A stretch of DNA of 15,034 nucleotides from an uncultured Oscillospiraceae bacterium (GTDB lineage: Bacteria; Bacillota; Clostridia; Oscillospirales; Oscillospiraceae). The stretch lies in NCBI GenBank assembly GCA_934668295.1, contig CAKUND010000035.1, forward strand, positions 1-15,034, read 5' to 3'. Each line of letters opens with the position of its first letter. Within the stretch, counting starts at the first letter, position 1. The position numbers were made by a program, and so were the translations under genes. This document shows positions 14,616-15,034 of the stretch, piece after piece. The notes beneath the pieces were generated by a model. That model was not told where the DNA came from. It saw nothing but the letters and a program-made list of their open reading frames with translations, and searched no databases.

Positions 14616-15034
14616 ATGATCTATACTGCAGAAGTCAAGCATATGTGCCCGGTTGCCAAGGGCGCGTATCATGGCCCGGCTCCCATTCCTGAAGAGGGCA
14701 AATGGGTGCAGGCAAAGGAAATCAAGGATATCTCCGGCTTTACCCATGGCGTGGGCTGGTGCGCACCGCAGCAGGGCGCATGCAAGCTGAGCCTGAATAT
14801 CAAGAATGGCATCATCGAAGAAGCGCTGGTCGAGACCATCGGCTGTTCCGGCATGACTCATTCCGCCGCGATGGCTTCCGAAATCCTCATCGGCAAGACC
14901 ATTCTCGAGGCCCTCAACACCGACCTCGTCTGCGACGCCATTAACACCGCCATGCGTGAGCTGTTCCTCCAGATCGTCTACGGCCGCAGCCAGTCTGCGT
15001 TCTCCGAAGACGGCCTCGCCGTCGGCGCTTCGCT
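14616..15034 (+). CDS. IscU/NifU-like iron-sulfur cluster scaffold protein (3' end outside window)
   Basis: The first 139 codons are present; the frame stays open to the window end. The start ATG 14616 has AAGGAAG at about 8 nt and a strong promoter. The sequence MIYTAEVKHMCPVAKGAYHGPAPIP leads to WCAPQQGACKLSL, then NGIIEEALVETIGCSGMTHSAAMASEIL and LVCDAI. The NGIIEEALVETIGC region lines up with the NDEGIIEDARFKTYGC-type core of IscU, and C49/C56, C77 and C106 fall roughly where IscU/NifU scaffolds have cluster ligands. Proteins with this N-terminus are annotated as Fe-S assembly scaffold proteins in Clostridia, commonly beside a gene called GGGtGRT protein, so I expect that gene just beyond the right edge. 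Scaffold role is inferred from similarity; partner and client proteins are unknown. Confidence 0.82.
   Translation, partial: MIYTAEVKHMCPVAKGAYHGPAPIPEEGKWVQAKEIKDISGFTHGVGWCAPQQGACKLSLNIKNGIIEEALVETIGCSGMTHSAAMASEILIGKTILEALNTDLVCDAINTAMRELFLQIVYGRSQSAFSEDGLAVGAS

Noticed and set aside
14469..14861. 130-codon minus-strand open frame at the right edge
   Set aside because: It runs through the scaffold-gene promoter and antisense to its conserved coding sequence.

Overview
The window looks like chromosomal core DNA from a GC-rich, low-oxygen Firmicute, most likely class Clostridia and probably order Oscillospirales. That placement is inference. It rests on the tilS-hpt-ftsH and rplI-dnaB order typical of Firmicutes, strong GGAGG-type ribosome binding sites, TTG and GTG starts, a YedE/TusA pair and a Clostridia-type Fe-S scaffold gene. 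I see no tRNA, rRNA, transposon, phage gene or CRISPR array. Nearly all the DNA is coding.

Layout. (1) 1-3049, plus strand: the C-terminal part of a glycogen/maltodextrin phosphorylase, then a GH13 alpha-amylase-type hydrolase, together breaking down alpha-1,4-glucans. A bidirectional terminator at 3052-3089 ends this block and the convergent one. (2) 3097-4399, minus strand: a YedE-type membrane protein and a TusA-like sulfur carrier, overlapping by 8 bp. They have their own near-consensus promoter and an unusual leader of about 110 nt with two copies of one 18-bp palindrome. (3) 4596-12363, minus strand: a long run of housekeeping genes transcribed rodA, rplI, dnaB, tilS, hpt, ftsH, then a radical SAM gene. 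They cover cell elongation, translation, replication, tRNA-Ile lysidine formation, purine salvage and membrane proteolysis. Gaps are short or genes overlap, and the one strong promoter I see lies upstream of rodA. (4) 12524-14338, plus strand, divergent from rodA: tsaE and tsaB (tRNA t6A formation) overlapping, then upp (uracil salvage) with a strong terminator. (5) 14385-15034: a regulatory intergenic region with two inverted repeats and a near-consensus promoter, then the start of an IscU/NifU-like Fe-S scaffold protein that runs off the window.

Most of the window is ordinary. The best candidates for something undescribed are the duplicated operator and alternative hairpins ahead of yedE-tusA, and the control region of the divergent Fe-S scaffold gene at the right edge.
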